A stretch of DNA of 64,000 nt from Chachezhania antarctica. Its GTDB lineage: Bacteria > Pseudomonadota > Alphaproteobacteria > Rhodobacterales > Rhodobacteraceae. Each line of letters starts with the position of its first letter. The first letter of the stretch is position 1. Position numbers and translations under genes: made by a program. Where the stretch lies: positions 456,235-520,234 of the forward strand of contig NZ_QZEX01000001.1 of NCBI RefSeq assembly GCF_003646465.1, written 5' to 3'. Under the pieces are notes generated by a model that had not been told where the DNA came from, searched no databases, and saw only the letters and a program-made list of their open reading frames with translations. Positions 1-8,590 of this stretch are shown one piece after another.

Positions 1-102
1 CTGTTTCTTAAGGCGTCGGGATTGTCTATAGACGTGACGTGAAATTGGACCCAGGACAGGCCGCCGCGCCCGCCCGGACCAAGACAGGAAGGCAGTGGCA
101 AC

Positions 103-1269
103 GTGCACGCGAATGTTCTGGATCTGACCTTGTCGTCCTACGTGTTCCAACCCGGCAACGTGGTATTGACGCGGGACCGGCTGGGAACGTGGGAGTCCCG
201 CTCTCCCGGCTATGACGAGCGGTTCGACTACTACACCTTGATCTACGACGTGTTCTACGACGAGACCGCACAGAAGGTCATAGCCATCTGCCCGGCCCTG
301 ATGAATTTCGAACGCCTGATCAACGAAGCGGAATTCGCCATCGACAACGATTCCGTTCCGGTCGCGTCGATCGAAAAGACGTCGAAGGGCACGGCGCGCG
401 GCAGCCTGATCATGTTCGATTGGCCGCAGGACAAGGGCATTCCGCAGTTTCTCGAGATCAAGCACCCGCTGTTTTCCGGTGTCATGGCCATCAACCGGAC
501 GCACCGCGATCACTTCAAGGGCTGCAACGCGCTCTACGCGATCTCGAAGAACAACCGTCTTGACTGGATCGCCGACTGGCTTGCCTATCACGTCGCCGAA
601 CATGGCGCCAACGCGGTGGTCATCTACGACAACAACTCGACAGACTACACGATGGACGCGCTGGCCGACACGATTGCCGGTGTCGACGGGATCGAGCGTG
701 CCGCCATCGTTCGCGCGAATTTCCCGTTCGGTCCGTCAGGCGAACAGCAGACGAACTACAATTCCAAGTTCCTGCACATGACGATGGTGGAATATGGCCG
801 CCGCACCCTTCTAACGGAAGCGCGGGCGGTGCTGAACGTCGATATCGATGAACTGGTCTACTCCAAGACAGGGGAATCGATTTTCGACGCCACGGTGAAG
901 TCGGAAAAAGGCTATGTCCGCATGAAAGGGCAGTGGGTCTATACCCCGCGGCCCGAACAGGGACAGGGGCATGCTGTGCGTCACGCCGATCACTGCTTCA
1001 TCCGCACCGATCTGCGCCGCGGCGTGCACCGCAAATACTGCGTGGCGCCGAAAGGGCCGCTGGAAGGGTGGCCGTGGCTGACCCACCGCATCGTGTCGCG
1101 CAAGGACGTGCCGAATTCGGACTTCGGGCTTTGGCACTTTCGCGGTGTCTCCAACAGTTGGGATTACGACCGGGCCGATTTCGACGATGCGGTGCTGGAA
1201 AAGGATGATCGGCTGATCAAGACCATGGCGCGGAATTTCGGGCCCGGCGCCACCGCCACCGTGGCATGA
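103..1269 (+). CDS. Glycosyltransferase with GT2/GT92-like fold
   Basis: A 388-residue protein that probably moves a sugar onto a glycan or protein acceptor in the cytoplasm. The residues NRLDWIADWLAYHVAEHG (151-168) followed by IYDNNST (174-180) match the donor-binding start of Glyco_tranf_2_4/GT92-type enzymes, and DIDEL (247-251) is a DxD-type metal/nucleotide-sugar site. The first 130 residues resemble nothing I recognise. No signal peptide or membrane segment is visible. GTG at 103 is chosen because AGGAAGG lies 10-16 bases upstream. It is the first of four same-strand genes, and its C-terminal half resembles the first half of the protein at 2335-4674. Substrate unknown. The family call is firm; the pathway is inference. 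Confidence 0.8.
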   Translation: MHANVLDLTLSSYVFQPGNVVLTRDRLGTWESRSPGYDERFDYYTLIYDVFYDETAQKVIAICPALMNFERLINEAEFAIDNDSVPVASIEKTSKGTARGSLIMFDWPQDKGIPQFLEIKHPLFSGVMAINRTHRDHFKGCNALYAISKNNRLDWIADWLAYHVAEHGANAVVIYDNNSTDYTMDALADTIAGVDGIERAAIVRANFPFGPSGEQQTNYNSKFLHMTMVEYGRRTLLTEARAVLNVDIDELVYSKTGESIFDATVKSEKGYVRMKGQWVYTPRPEQGQGHAVRHADHCFIRTDLRRGVHRKYCVAPKGPLEGWPWLTHRIVSRKDVPNSDFGLWHFRGVSNSWDYDRADFDDAVLEKDDRLIKTMARNFGPGATATVA

Positions 1270-1412
1270 ACCGTTCCGGACGACGAAACGGAACTGCGAT
1301 CAGGAGCGACCTGTGTTGATGGTGATCGATTGTCCTTGCGCCAGTTGCCCGGCCTTTGCCGGGATGCCCGCGCGAGGGATGATGTACTTCAGGACGAACG
1401 GCAAAGAATAAC

Positions 1413-2303
1413 ATGCCGACCAGACCAACGCTTGCTTTGCATATCGGCACGATCCACGACGGGGCCGACGGGCTGACCCCCGCGCTGCGCGACAATGGCG
1501 CGCTTCTGACGCCGCTTGGCAGTGCCGTGCCGCGCAAGCGGTTCTATTCCGCCCGGCTGGAAGAGGTCGCCTTCACGCAGGTGGAGAAGCCTGCAACGCT
1601 GGGTGAACTGGCCCCGTTGTGGAAAGGCACCAAGGACGGCGCACGGCCGCTTCACCGGTTCATGTCGATGCCGGATACCATCGGCGACGAGGCGGACCTG
1701 TCGCAATCGCAGGCTTTCTTCCCCGGTGCCGCGGCCGGACCGACCGCCCTGCGCCGGTATTTCGAAGGCGAAATCGACACGACCTTCCTGCTCGGCCTCG
1801 TCAATCCCGCAACCCTGATCAGCCGTGCCTGTGCGGGCGCCGAAGATGAAGCGTTGTCTGCCGGGCTTTCGACGATCCCGCCCGACAGCCTGTCGTGGCT
1901 GGACGTCGTCACCGCGATTCGCGTGGCCAATCCCGAGACACCGATCGTGATCTGGACCCGGGAACAGCTTCCGTTTGTCTGGCCGCAATTGATGCATGTC
2001 GCGGCCGGGCTCGATACCATGGTGATGACCGAACGGACAACCGACGGGCTGATCGGGCTTCTGCCGGACGAGGCAATGACATCGCTGAAAGAGTTCGTGG
2101 CCCGGGAAGACCTTGTCGAGCCATCGTCGCTGGCGAGGGTGTTCAAGATCTACATGGAGCATTTCGCCGATCCGGAAACACTGAACGAAGTGATCGAGGT
2201 GCCGGGCTGGGATGCGGAAACCGTGCGGGGGATCACCGAACGTTATCACGAGGACGTGGAGGCGATCGCGACGCTGGATGGCGTCACGGTGCTGACCGCA
2301 TGA
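1413..2303 (+). CDS. Unknown protein, possible degenerate sulfotransferase-like fold
   Basis: A 296-residue soluble protein of unknown function. The N-terminus, LALHIGTIHDGADGLTPALR (residues 7-26), has the layout of bacterial sulfotransferases (LHIG, His, Gly, then ALR-N). The small-residue/Thr phosphosulfate-binding loop expected right after the Gly is replaced by GADG, so PAPS binding is doubtful. The rest is mixed alpha/beta with several Trp-rich motifs and no other signature I can name. It lies between two glycosyltransferase genes, 143 bases after the first and 31 before the next, which suggests a shared transcript and a role in glycan modification or assembly. The fold assignment is inference from one motif. 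Confidence 0.7.
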   Translation: MPTRPTLALHIGTIHDGADGLTPALRDNGALLTPLGSAVPRKRFYSARLEEVAFTQVEKPATLGELAPLWKGTKDGARPLHRFMSMPDTIGDEADLSQSQAFFPGAAAGPTALRRYFEGEIDTTFLLGLVNPATLISRACAGAEDEALSAGLSTIPPDSLSWLDVVTAIRVANPETPIVIWTREQLPFVWPQLMHVAAGLDTMVMTERTTDGLIGLLPDEAMTSLKEFVAREDLVEPSSLARVFKIYMEHFADPETLNEVIEVPGWDAETVRGITERYHEDVEAIATLDGVTVLTA

Positions 2304-2334
2304 TCCGGACCTCCGGATACACACGGGGATCGCG

Positions 2335-4674
2335 ATGCCGATCCTGATCCGGACCTTTGGAAGCCATGGGCTGACCTCACCGGGCGATGGGCTGGGACAT
2401 GTGCTTCAGGCCCTGCGCGAACCGGCCGACGTGCCAGGCCAGGACCTGGCGCGGATCTTTCTTGCGCAGGGGATCGCCGGAACGGCGCTGCCGGACCCGC
2501 CACCCGCGGGCGAACTGGGCCGGCGGTCGATTGGCGGCAGCCTGATCGTTGCGCTGACGGTCCCGCGAGATGCCCCGCTGCGCTACCCGTTCTTCGGGGT
2601 GGACCAGCCCGTTCCCGCCTCGGCGCCCGAGACCGACCTCTTCGCCGGGCGCGACTGCGTTCTGGCCGAACGCAACGGCGAAACGCTGGAAACGGTCCGC
2701 GACTGGATCCTGTGGCACCGCGCGCATCACCGGATGACAGGGCTTGTCATGCTGGACCGCGCCCGGCCGGAAGACGCCGCCACCTTCGCCCGCGAACTGG
2801 AGCGGGATCTTGACGGCAAGGTAGATCTGGCCGGGGAACACGACGGGCCGGACGCCGCGCTGAAGATCGTGTCGATCAGCTCGGATCTGCCGCTGGGCAA
2901 GCCCGATGCCGGCCCCGAGGCGCACCCCTTCATGGCCCCCGACGCGCCGGGCAAGGACCGGATGGAGGTGCCCGAGAACGATCCGTGGACCGCGCCCCTG
3001 GGCGCCGGGGCCGTGTTCGAAACCCTGCGCTGGCGCTTTCTGGCGCGGGCGGGCGCGGTGATGAACATCGACATGCACGATCTTCTGCCGCCGGTCGAAG
3101 ACGCGATGCTGGCGGCCGCCGATTCTTCCTTTGACGGGGATCTGCCAGCCACCGTCTTCGATTGCGCGCGGCAGGTTGCGTCCGGTGTCGTCCTTCTGAC
3201 CGGCGAACGCGTCTACCCGTGGAGCATCCGCAAGGGCCGTTCCGCGACATTCGGGGATCATATCTGCCGCCGGTTCGACAGCTATTCCTACCACCGCCGC
3301 TGGTGCATCGCGCCGGACAAGGCGCCCGAATCGGTCACGTGGCGGCTGACCCGGATCGTGGGCGTCGACGATCTTCCGGTGGCGCTGCGCTTCTATCGCT
3401 GCATGGCGCTGCGCTTCGACTCCACCGGCGCGCACGACGGCAAGGTCTCGCGCCTCGTGCCCAAGTCCAGCCTCGTGGAAAGCGAACAGCTGATCGCGCT
3501 GGCGAAACGGATGGGCTTCAAGCCGCTGCGCATGCCCGAGGTGAAGGTCGACCCGGTGCCCGAAGCCACGTCGGACCGCGTCGTCATCGTCACCTGCATG
3601 AAGAACGAAGGCCCGTTCATACTGGAATGGCTGGCCTATCACCGCTCCATCGGCGTGGATGACGTGCTCGTCTACACCAACGATTGCACCGACGGGACCG
3701 ATACGTTCCTTGATCTCTTGCAGGAGAAAGGCCTCGTCCAGCATCGCGACAACCCGTTCAAGGGCACCGACCTGAAACCCCAGCACGCGGCCCTTGCCGC
3801 GGCCGAGGATGAAGACGTCGTGAAGAACGCGGGCTGGGTCATGTCGATGGATGTGGACGAATTCATCAACGTTCACGCGGGCGAGGGGACGCTTCAGGAC
3901 CTTTTCGCGGCCGTCCCGCATGCCAACATGATCTCGATGACATGGCGGCTGTTCGGCAACGGCGATGTCGAGGAGTTCCGCGACGAGTTCCTGACCGAAC
4001 GTTTCACCCGCTGCGCGCCGCAGATGACCCGCAAGCCGCATCAGGCATGGGGGTTCAAGACGATGTTCCGCAATATCGGGCTGTTCAAGAAGCTGGGCGT
4101 GCACCGGCCCAAGGGGCTGAAACCCCAGCTTGTCCAGGACGTGCGCTGGGTCAACGGGTCGGGCCAGCCCATGCCCCGGAAGGAGTACCGCAACGCATGG
4201 CGGTCGACCACGCGCACCGTTGGCTACAAGCTTGTGACGCTGAACCACTATGCGCTCCGGTCCGCCGAAAGCTTCCTTGTGAAGCGTGATCGCGGCCGGG
4301 TGAACCATGTCGACCGCGATCAGGGCCTGCACTACTGGTTCCGCATGAACAACAACGCCGACGAAGATCGTTCCATCCAGCGCGCCATGCCGCGGATGAA
4401 GGCGGAACACGCCCGCCTGCTGGCAGACCCCGACATCGCCCGCGCCCATCAGGCCTGCGTCGCGGCGCACCGCGCCCGGATCGATGTGCTCAAGGCCTCC
4501 CCCGAATACGCGGCCTTCTACCAGGACCTGATCGGCGAACGGCTGCGGCGTCTGTCGCGGCGGCATCTTCATTTCGGCTCGGCCGTGTTTCTTGCCGGGC
4601 CGCAGGTGATCCCGGACGAAGCGCTGCGGGACGATTTGCCGGATACCTATTTCTTCACGGTCCCCGAAAGCTGA
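2335..4674 (+). CDS. Two-domain protein: degenerate GT domain plus active-type GT2 domain
   Basis: A 779-residue protein. Residues 415-700 form a Glyco_tranf_2_4 domain: VVIVTCMKNEGPFILEWLAYH (given here as positions 416-436), YTNDCTDGT (447-455) and DVDEF (506-510) are the donor and metal motifs. Residues about 110-360 resemble the C-terminal half of the neighbour at 103-1269 (RRWCIAPDKAP against RKYCVAPKGPL; VMNIDMHDL against VLNVDIDEL), but the DNNST loop is lost and DxD has become DxH. That half therefore looks like a non-catalytic copy. The GT domain is also a paralogue of the N-terminus of the next gene. ATG at 2335 follows the previous stop by 31 bases. Probably a glycosyltransferase of surface glycan synthesis; acceptor unknown. 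Confidence 0.8.
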   Translation: MPILIRTFGSHGLTSPGDGLGHVLQALREPADVPGQDLARIFLAQGIAGTALPDPPPAGELGRRSIGGSLIVALTVPRDAPLRYPFFGVDQPVPASAPETDLFAGRDCVLAERNGETLETVRDWILWHRAHHRMTGLVMLDRARPEDAATFARELERDLDGKVDLAGEHDGPDAALKIVSISSDLPLGKPDAGPEAHPFMAPDAPGKDRMEVPENDPWTAPLGAGAVFETLRWRFLARAGAVMNIDMHDLLPPVEDAMLAAADSSFDGDLPATVFDCARQVASGVVLLTGERVYPWSIRKGRSATFGDHICRRFDSYSYHRRWCIAPDKAPESVTWRLTRIVGVDDLPVALRFYRCMALRFDSTGAHDGKVSRLVPKSSLVESEQLIALAKRMGFKPLRMPEVKVDPVPEATSDRVVIVTCMKNEGPFILEWLAYHRSIGVDDVLVYTNDCTDGTDTFLDLLQEKGLVQHRDNPFKGTDLKPQHAALAAAEDEDVVKNAGWVMSMDVDEFINVHAGEGTLQDLFAAVPHANMISMTWRLFGNGDVEEFRDEFLTERFTRCAPQMTRKPHQAWGFKTMFRNIGLFKKLGVHRPKGLKPQLVQDVRWVNGSGQPMPRKEYRNAWRSTTRTVGYKLVTLNHYALRSAESFLVKRDRGRVNHVDRDQGLHYWFRMNNNADEDRSIQRAMPRMKAEHARLLADPDIARAHQACVAAHRARIDVLKASPEYAAFYQDLIGERLRRLSRRHLHFGSAVFLAGPQVIPDEALRDDLPDTYFFTVPES

Positions 4675-4781
4675 CCGCAGCGGCTGGACCGTGCGCTGCA
4701 AGACTGTACCATCCGGGCGACTGCCGCCCGCTGACCCCACGGGCGGCCCGACCGCCACGACAATGAAAAGGAGAGAGGCCG

Positions 4782-6392
4782 GTGTTCCTCATCGTATCGA
4801 CCATGAAGAACGAGGCGCCTTACATTCTTGAATGGGTGGCGTTTCACAAGGCCATCGGGTTCGATGCGTTCCTGATCTACACCAACGATTGTACCGACGG
4901 CACCGACCTGATGCTCGACCGGCTCGAGGAGCTGGGCCACGTCATCCACCGCCGGAACGAGGTGCTGCGCCGCGGGCCGCACAAGTCCGCGCTGAAATAT
5001 GCGATGACGGAAGAGATCTACGCGCAGGCCGACTGGGTCTACGTCACCGATGCCGACGAATTCCTGAACGTGAAAGTCGCCGATGGCCGGGTGCAGGACC
5101 TGGTCGACGCCTATCCGAACGCCGATGCGATCCCGGTCACGTGGAAGCACTTTTCGAACGACGGGGTGGCTGACCTGCCGAAGGATTTCATGATCCGCCA
5201 GTTCACCGATGCCGAAAGTGCCACGGCCGATGGCGGGGCCGAGGAAAAGGGGCGTTTCGTCAAAAGCCTGTTCCGTCCGGATGCCCGGATCGAAAAGCTG
5301 GGCCTGCATGGCCCGAACTACCTGGAAGACGCGCAGGACAGCATCGTGTTCGGATCTGCCGAACCGGGGTCCGCCATGCGACCACAGTCAGCCTTCGGCT
5401 ACGATGTCGCGCAGGTTAACCACTATGCCGTGCGATCGGTCGATGCCTTCCTGCTGAAACGCGACCGGGGCCGCGCTAACCATGTGGGCGAAACGCTGGG
5501 CGCCGCCTATTGGAACCGGTGGAACAGGGGCGGCGAACGCGACACGTCCATCGCGCCGCTGATCCCGGCGATGGAAGCGGTCCATGCCGACCTGATCGCC
5601 GATGAAAAGCTCGCCTTCTTCGACCGGGCCGGCAAGGCCATCGCACAGGCCCGGCTGACGGAGCTTCTGGAAGACCCGGAAATCGCGGCCCTGCGACGCG
5701 AATTGACCGGGAGCGTCCCGCAGCCGCCGAAGGCGCCGGCCGCAGCCGTCCCGGTCGAGGCCCCCGCCCAGAAGCCCGCGAAGAACAATTTCGAAACGCC
5801 GGATCAGGCCAATGATGCGCTGCAGGCCAAGGCGCCGAACCGGCACAAGAAACGGCAGGAAATGCTGGGTCTCATGCCCCCCGGAGGGCGCTGTGCCGAG
5901 ATTGGCGTCTGGAACGGCGGCTTCTCGAAAGAGATCCTGAACATCACCGCGCCGACCGAGCTTGTCTTGATCGACCCGTGGGATCTGCTGGCCCAGCGGG
6001 ATTCCAGCGAATGGAATCACAAGGCGCACCAGGACGCGCAGGTGATGGAAGGCATGTACGACAACGTCGTGGACCAGTACGGCGACCGGGCCGACGTGAC
6101 GATCCAGAAGGGCTTTTCCGCCGACGTGCTCAGCGGGTACCCGGACGACTATTTCGACTGGGTCTATATCGACGGCAACCACCAGTACGAATTCGTCCTC
6201 TCGGATGTCGAGATGTCGTTCCACAAGGTCCGCGCCGGCGGGATCATCGCGGGCGACGATTTCTTCTGGAAGAAGGACGGCCGCATGCATGTGCGCGAGG
6301 CGGTGATGGACGCCATCCAGGAACGCGGGCTCGACCGGGGCCGCTGCTTCTCGCGCATCGGGCAGCAGTTCATGATCAAGGTGGAAAAGTAG
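4782..6392 (+). CDS. Glycosyltransferase-methyltransferase fusion
   Basis: A 536-residue fusion. Residues 1-270 are a Glyco_tranf_2_4 domain with STMKNEAPYILEW near the start, YTNDCTDGT and DADEF as donor/metal motifs. A Pro/Ala-rich linker covers roughly 305-335. Residues 340-530 are a class I SAM-dependent methyltransferase of the Methyltransf_24 type: CAEIGVWNGGFS is the SAM glycine loop, LIDPWD the acidic end of strand 2, and DWVYIDGNHQYEFV plus AGGIIAGDDF the typical later motifs. The protein could transfer a sugar and then O-methylate it or a neighbour. GTG at 4782 is chosen because AAGGAGAG sits about 7 bases before it. It ends the glycosyltransferase cluster and is convergent with the next gene. 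Confidence 0.85.
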   Translation: MFLIVSTMKNEAPYILEWVAFHKAIGFDAFLIYTNDCTDGTDLMLDRLEELGHVIHRRNEVLRRGPHKSALKYAMTEEIYAQADWVYVTDADEFLNVKVADGRVQDLVDAYPNADAIPVTWKHFSNDGVADLPKDFMIRQFTDAESATADGGAEEKGRFVKSLFRPDARIEKLGLHGPNYLEDAQDSIVFGSAEPGSAMRPQSAFGYDVAQVNHYAVRSVDAFLLKRDRGRANHVGETLGAAYWNRWNRGGERDTSIAPLIPAMEAVHADLIADEKLAFFDRAGKAIAQARLTELLEDPEIAALRRELTGSVPQPPKAPAAAVPVEAPAQKPAKNNFETPDQANDALQAKAPNRHKKRQEMLGLMPPGGRCAEIGVWNGGFSKEILNITAPTELVLIDPWDLLAQRDSSEWNHKAHQDAQVMEGMYDNVVDQYGDRADVTIQKGFSADVLSGYPDDYFDWVYIDGNHQYEFVLSDVEMSFHKVRAGGIIAGDDFFWKKDGRMHVREAVMDAIQERGLDRGRCFSRIGQQFMIKVEK

Positions 6393-6445
6393 GGCCAGGC
6401 CGGCAAGAGCCGCAGCAAAGCGTCATGCGGTGCCACAAGCGGTGT

Positions 6446-6832
6446 TCAGAACATCCCGTTCGGGTTGGCGCTGGTTTCGGGCATTTCCTGCAGCACGTCC
6501 CAGTGTTCGACGATTTTGCCCGCCGCATCGAAGCGGAAGATGTCCAACCCGGCGTATTCCAGCCCCTCGGGCCAGATCTGGTGGCAATGCAGGACCACCA
6601 GATCGCCTTCGGCCACGGCGCGCTTCACCTCGACCCGCTTGCCGGGATACTCCGCCGCCATGCGTTCGAAATAATCGATGAAACCGTCCGTGCCGGTGGC
6701 CACGTGCGGATTGTGCTGGATGTAATCGTCGCCCACGAACTCCGCGATGGCTTCCCGCGGGCGGCAATCGTTGAACATCATCTCGTAGAAGGCGACTGCG
6801 TTCCGTTTGTTGGTCTGCGGATCCATCGTCAC
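6446..6832 (-). CDS. NTF2-like / SnoaL-family protein
   Basis: A 128-residue protein with the cone-shaped SnoaL/NTF2 family pattern: an N-terminal helix (AVAFYEMMF), YIQHNPHVATGTDGFIDYF with the conserved QHNP, then strands GDLVVLHCHQ and LDIFRFDAAGKIVEHWDVLQ. Members include polyketide cyclases, isomerases and many uncharacterised binding proteins, so the substrate cannot be named. Its ATG overlaps the stop of the Anbu gene in an ATGA junction, which points to translational coupling and co-transcription with the Anbu cluster. In the clusters I know, this family is not one of the core Anbu partners, so its role there is open. Confidence 0.85.
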   Translation of the reverse strand: MTMDPQTNKRNAVAFYEMMFNDCRPREAIAEFVGDDYIQHNPHVATGTDGFIDYFERMAAEYPGKRVEVKRAVAEGDLVVLHCHQIWPEGLEYAGLDIFRFDAAGKIVEHWDVLQEMPETSANPNGMF

Positions 6833-7560
6833 TGGAACACGTCCCGCATCGAGCTGAAGGCGTTCTTCAGTGCGTCCGACCAGCTTTGCGACAGCGCCTG
6901 AAAGCCCTGGTCCTCGGCTTCGATCCGGCGTTCCTGGTCGAAATCGAATACACCGCGGCGCTGCACCGTCAGGTCCAGCGGCATGCCGACCGACAGGTTC
7001 GACCGAAGGGTCGAATCCATCGACAGGAGCGCGGCCAGAATGCCATCGTCCAGCGCTGTTTCCGGCGTGATCACCCGGTCGAGGATCGGCTTGCCGTACT
7101 TGTGCTCGCCGATCTGGAAGAACGGCGTGTCGTCGGTGGCTTCGATGAAGTTGCCCGCCGAATAGATCATGAACAGCCGCAACTGCCCCCCCGCCCGCTG
7201 ACCGGCGCAGATGATCGTCGATTCCGAGTGTTCGCCGCGGGCCGCCAGCGCCGGGCCGTATCGGCTTTGCACCACGGTCATCGCATCGCCCACGATCTCT
7301 GCCACGCGGAACATCGACGGCGCGGTGAACAGGGTTTCGATCCCTTCCTTCGGCTTGTCGATGTTCTCCTGCAGCATCGACATGACCGCCTGCGTGATCG
7401 CAAGGTTGCCGGCCGTCATCATAGTGATCGCGCGTTCACCCGGGTTCCGCCAGGTGAACATCTTCTTGTAGCGCGAGATGTTGTCCACGCCGGCATTGGT
7501 CCGCGTGTCCGACAGGCAGATCAGTCCGGCATTCAGTTTCAGCGCTACGCAATAGGTCAT
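6829..7560 (-). CDS. Anbu, proteasome-type peptidase
   Basis: A 243-residue member of the Anbu (ancestral beta subunit) family, related to HslV and the 20S proteasome beta subunit. The start MTYCVALKLNAGLICLSDTRTN matches the family by position: Thr2 becomes the N-terminal nucleophile after Met removal, followed by the SDTRTNAG turn. FFQIGEHKYGKPILDR and the C-terminal DLTVQRRG segment are also typical. Known Anbu proteins form open helical or ring-like assemblies in the cytoplasm; the physiological substrate is unresolved. Upstream on the same strand lie alpha-E and ATP-grasp genes, with a divergent transglutaminase-DUF2126 gene, the standard cluster proposed to make and remove a peptide modification. 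GGAG lies about 11 bases before the ATG. Confidence 0.9.
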   Translation of the reverse strand: MTYCVALKLNAGLICLSDTRTNAGVDNISRYKKMFTWRNPGERAITMMTAGNLAITQAVMSMLQENIDKPKEGIETLFTAPSMFRVAEIVGDAMTVVQSRYGPALAARGEHSESTIICAGQRAGGQLRLFMIYSAGNFIEATDDTPFFQIGEHKYGKPILDRVITPETALDDGILAALLSMDSTLRSNLSVGMPLDLTVQRRGVFDFDQERRIEAEDQGFQALSQSWSDALKNAFSSMRDVFQ

Positions 7561-7609
7561 CGCTTTTCAGGCTCCGCTGCCGCAGCTTCGGGCCGCGACG
7601 GGCGGAGCC

Positions 7610-8590
7610 TTACTGCGATTGTTCTTGGGTTGTCTCCGACAGGATCGGACCGAAGCCGAAATCGCTGCCAATGGAGATCGCGAGCTTGTTGGAGCGAACG
7701 ATCATCTCGGTCAAGTACTCGTGAAGTCCCTGGCCCAGGATAAAATCGACATCTGTACGGGTCATGTCCTCGCGCAGGGCACTGGCGTGGGTCAGCGACC
7801 CGTTGCTGTGGGCGCCATCGCCGTGGAGGTTGCCCAGTTCGGCCTGGATCTGATCCAGACAGTGCCGCAGAGACCGCGGGTTGCGGCGGTTCAGCAGCAG
7901 GAAATCGATCACCAGACGGACCTGCACCTGTTCGCGGTAGACCCAGCGATAGGCCGATCGCGCGCCGGCGGCCAGCAGGAGGTTGTTCCAGTGCAACTGG
8001 TCCACGCCCGAGCCCACCGGATGATCTTCCGGCATCAGCACGTGATACTTCACGTCGACAAGGCGCGATGTGGCGTCGGCCCGTTCGATGAACTGGCCCA
8101 GCCGCATGAACTGGTAGCGTTCGTCCCGCAGCATCGTGCCTTCGACGGCGCCGCGCATCCGCGCTGCATATTGCCGGATCTGGTCTACGGTGCTGGCAAG
8201 GTTCCGGGGCGCATAATCGCGTTCCGAAAACAGCCGCGTATCCGCCCAGGCATCGTTCGCCGCCGCCCACACATCCGTCGTGATGGAGCCACGCTGCGCC
8301 CGCGCATTGGCACGGGCCGCCGCGAAACAGGCCTGCACCGAAGACGGGTTTTCCGGATCCAGAATCAGGTGATGGCACGCTTCGGCGCCCGTCGCCTCCT
8401 CGGGGTCCTTTTCGAAGGTGTTCGAACAGCCCGCCGCGATCAGGATCGCGGCCCATTCGTTGCTTTCGGTCTCGATATGCGCGCCGGTCAGGTCGAACCT
8501 GCGCCCGGCCTCGATCAGGCGGGCAAGGTTGTCGGCGCGTTCCATGTAGCGGCCCAGCCAGAACAGGCCCTCGGCGGTACGACTAAGCAT
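7610..8590 (-). CDS. Alpha-E domain protein (DUF403)
   Basis: An all-helical protein of 326 residues. MLSRTAEGLFWLGRYMERADNLARL is the characteristic alpha-E start (residues 1-25 by position), and a second ERAD-type motif occurs at GQFIERADATSRLVD. The biochemical role is unknown; comparative genomics places alpha-E beside circularly permuted ATP-grasp proteins in predicted peptide-ligation systems. I start it at the ATG at 8590 rather than the longer GTG at 8605, because GGGAGG precedes the ATG by 6 bases and family members begin at MLSR. This ATG overlaps the stop of the ATP-grasp gene by 8 bases (ATGCTTAG), so the two are translationally coupled. Confidence 0.9.
   Translation of the reverse strand: MLSRTAEGLFWLGRYMERADNLARLIEAGRRFDLTGAHIETESNEWAAILIAAGCSNTFEKDPEEATGAEACHHLILDPENPSSVQACFAAARANARAQRGSITTDVWAAANDAWADTRLFSERDYAPRNLASTVDQIRQYAARMRGAVEGTMLRDERYQFMRLGQFIERADATSRLVDVKYHVLMPEDHPVGSGVDQLHWNNLLLAAGARSAYRWVYREQVQVRLVIDFLLLNRRNPRSLRHCLDQIQAELGNLHGDGAHSNGSLTHASALREDMTRTDVDFILGQGLHEYLTEMIVRSNKLAISIGSDFGFGPILSETTQEQSQ

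Noticed and set aside
2377..4758. 793-codon open frame on the minus strand
   Set aside because: It is fully antisense to the glycosyltransferase gene, His/Arg/Gly-rich with no domain, and typical of the open antisense frames of GC-rich genes.
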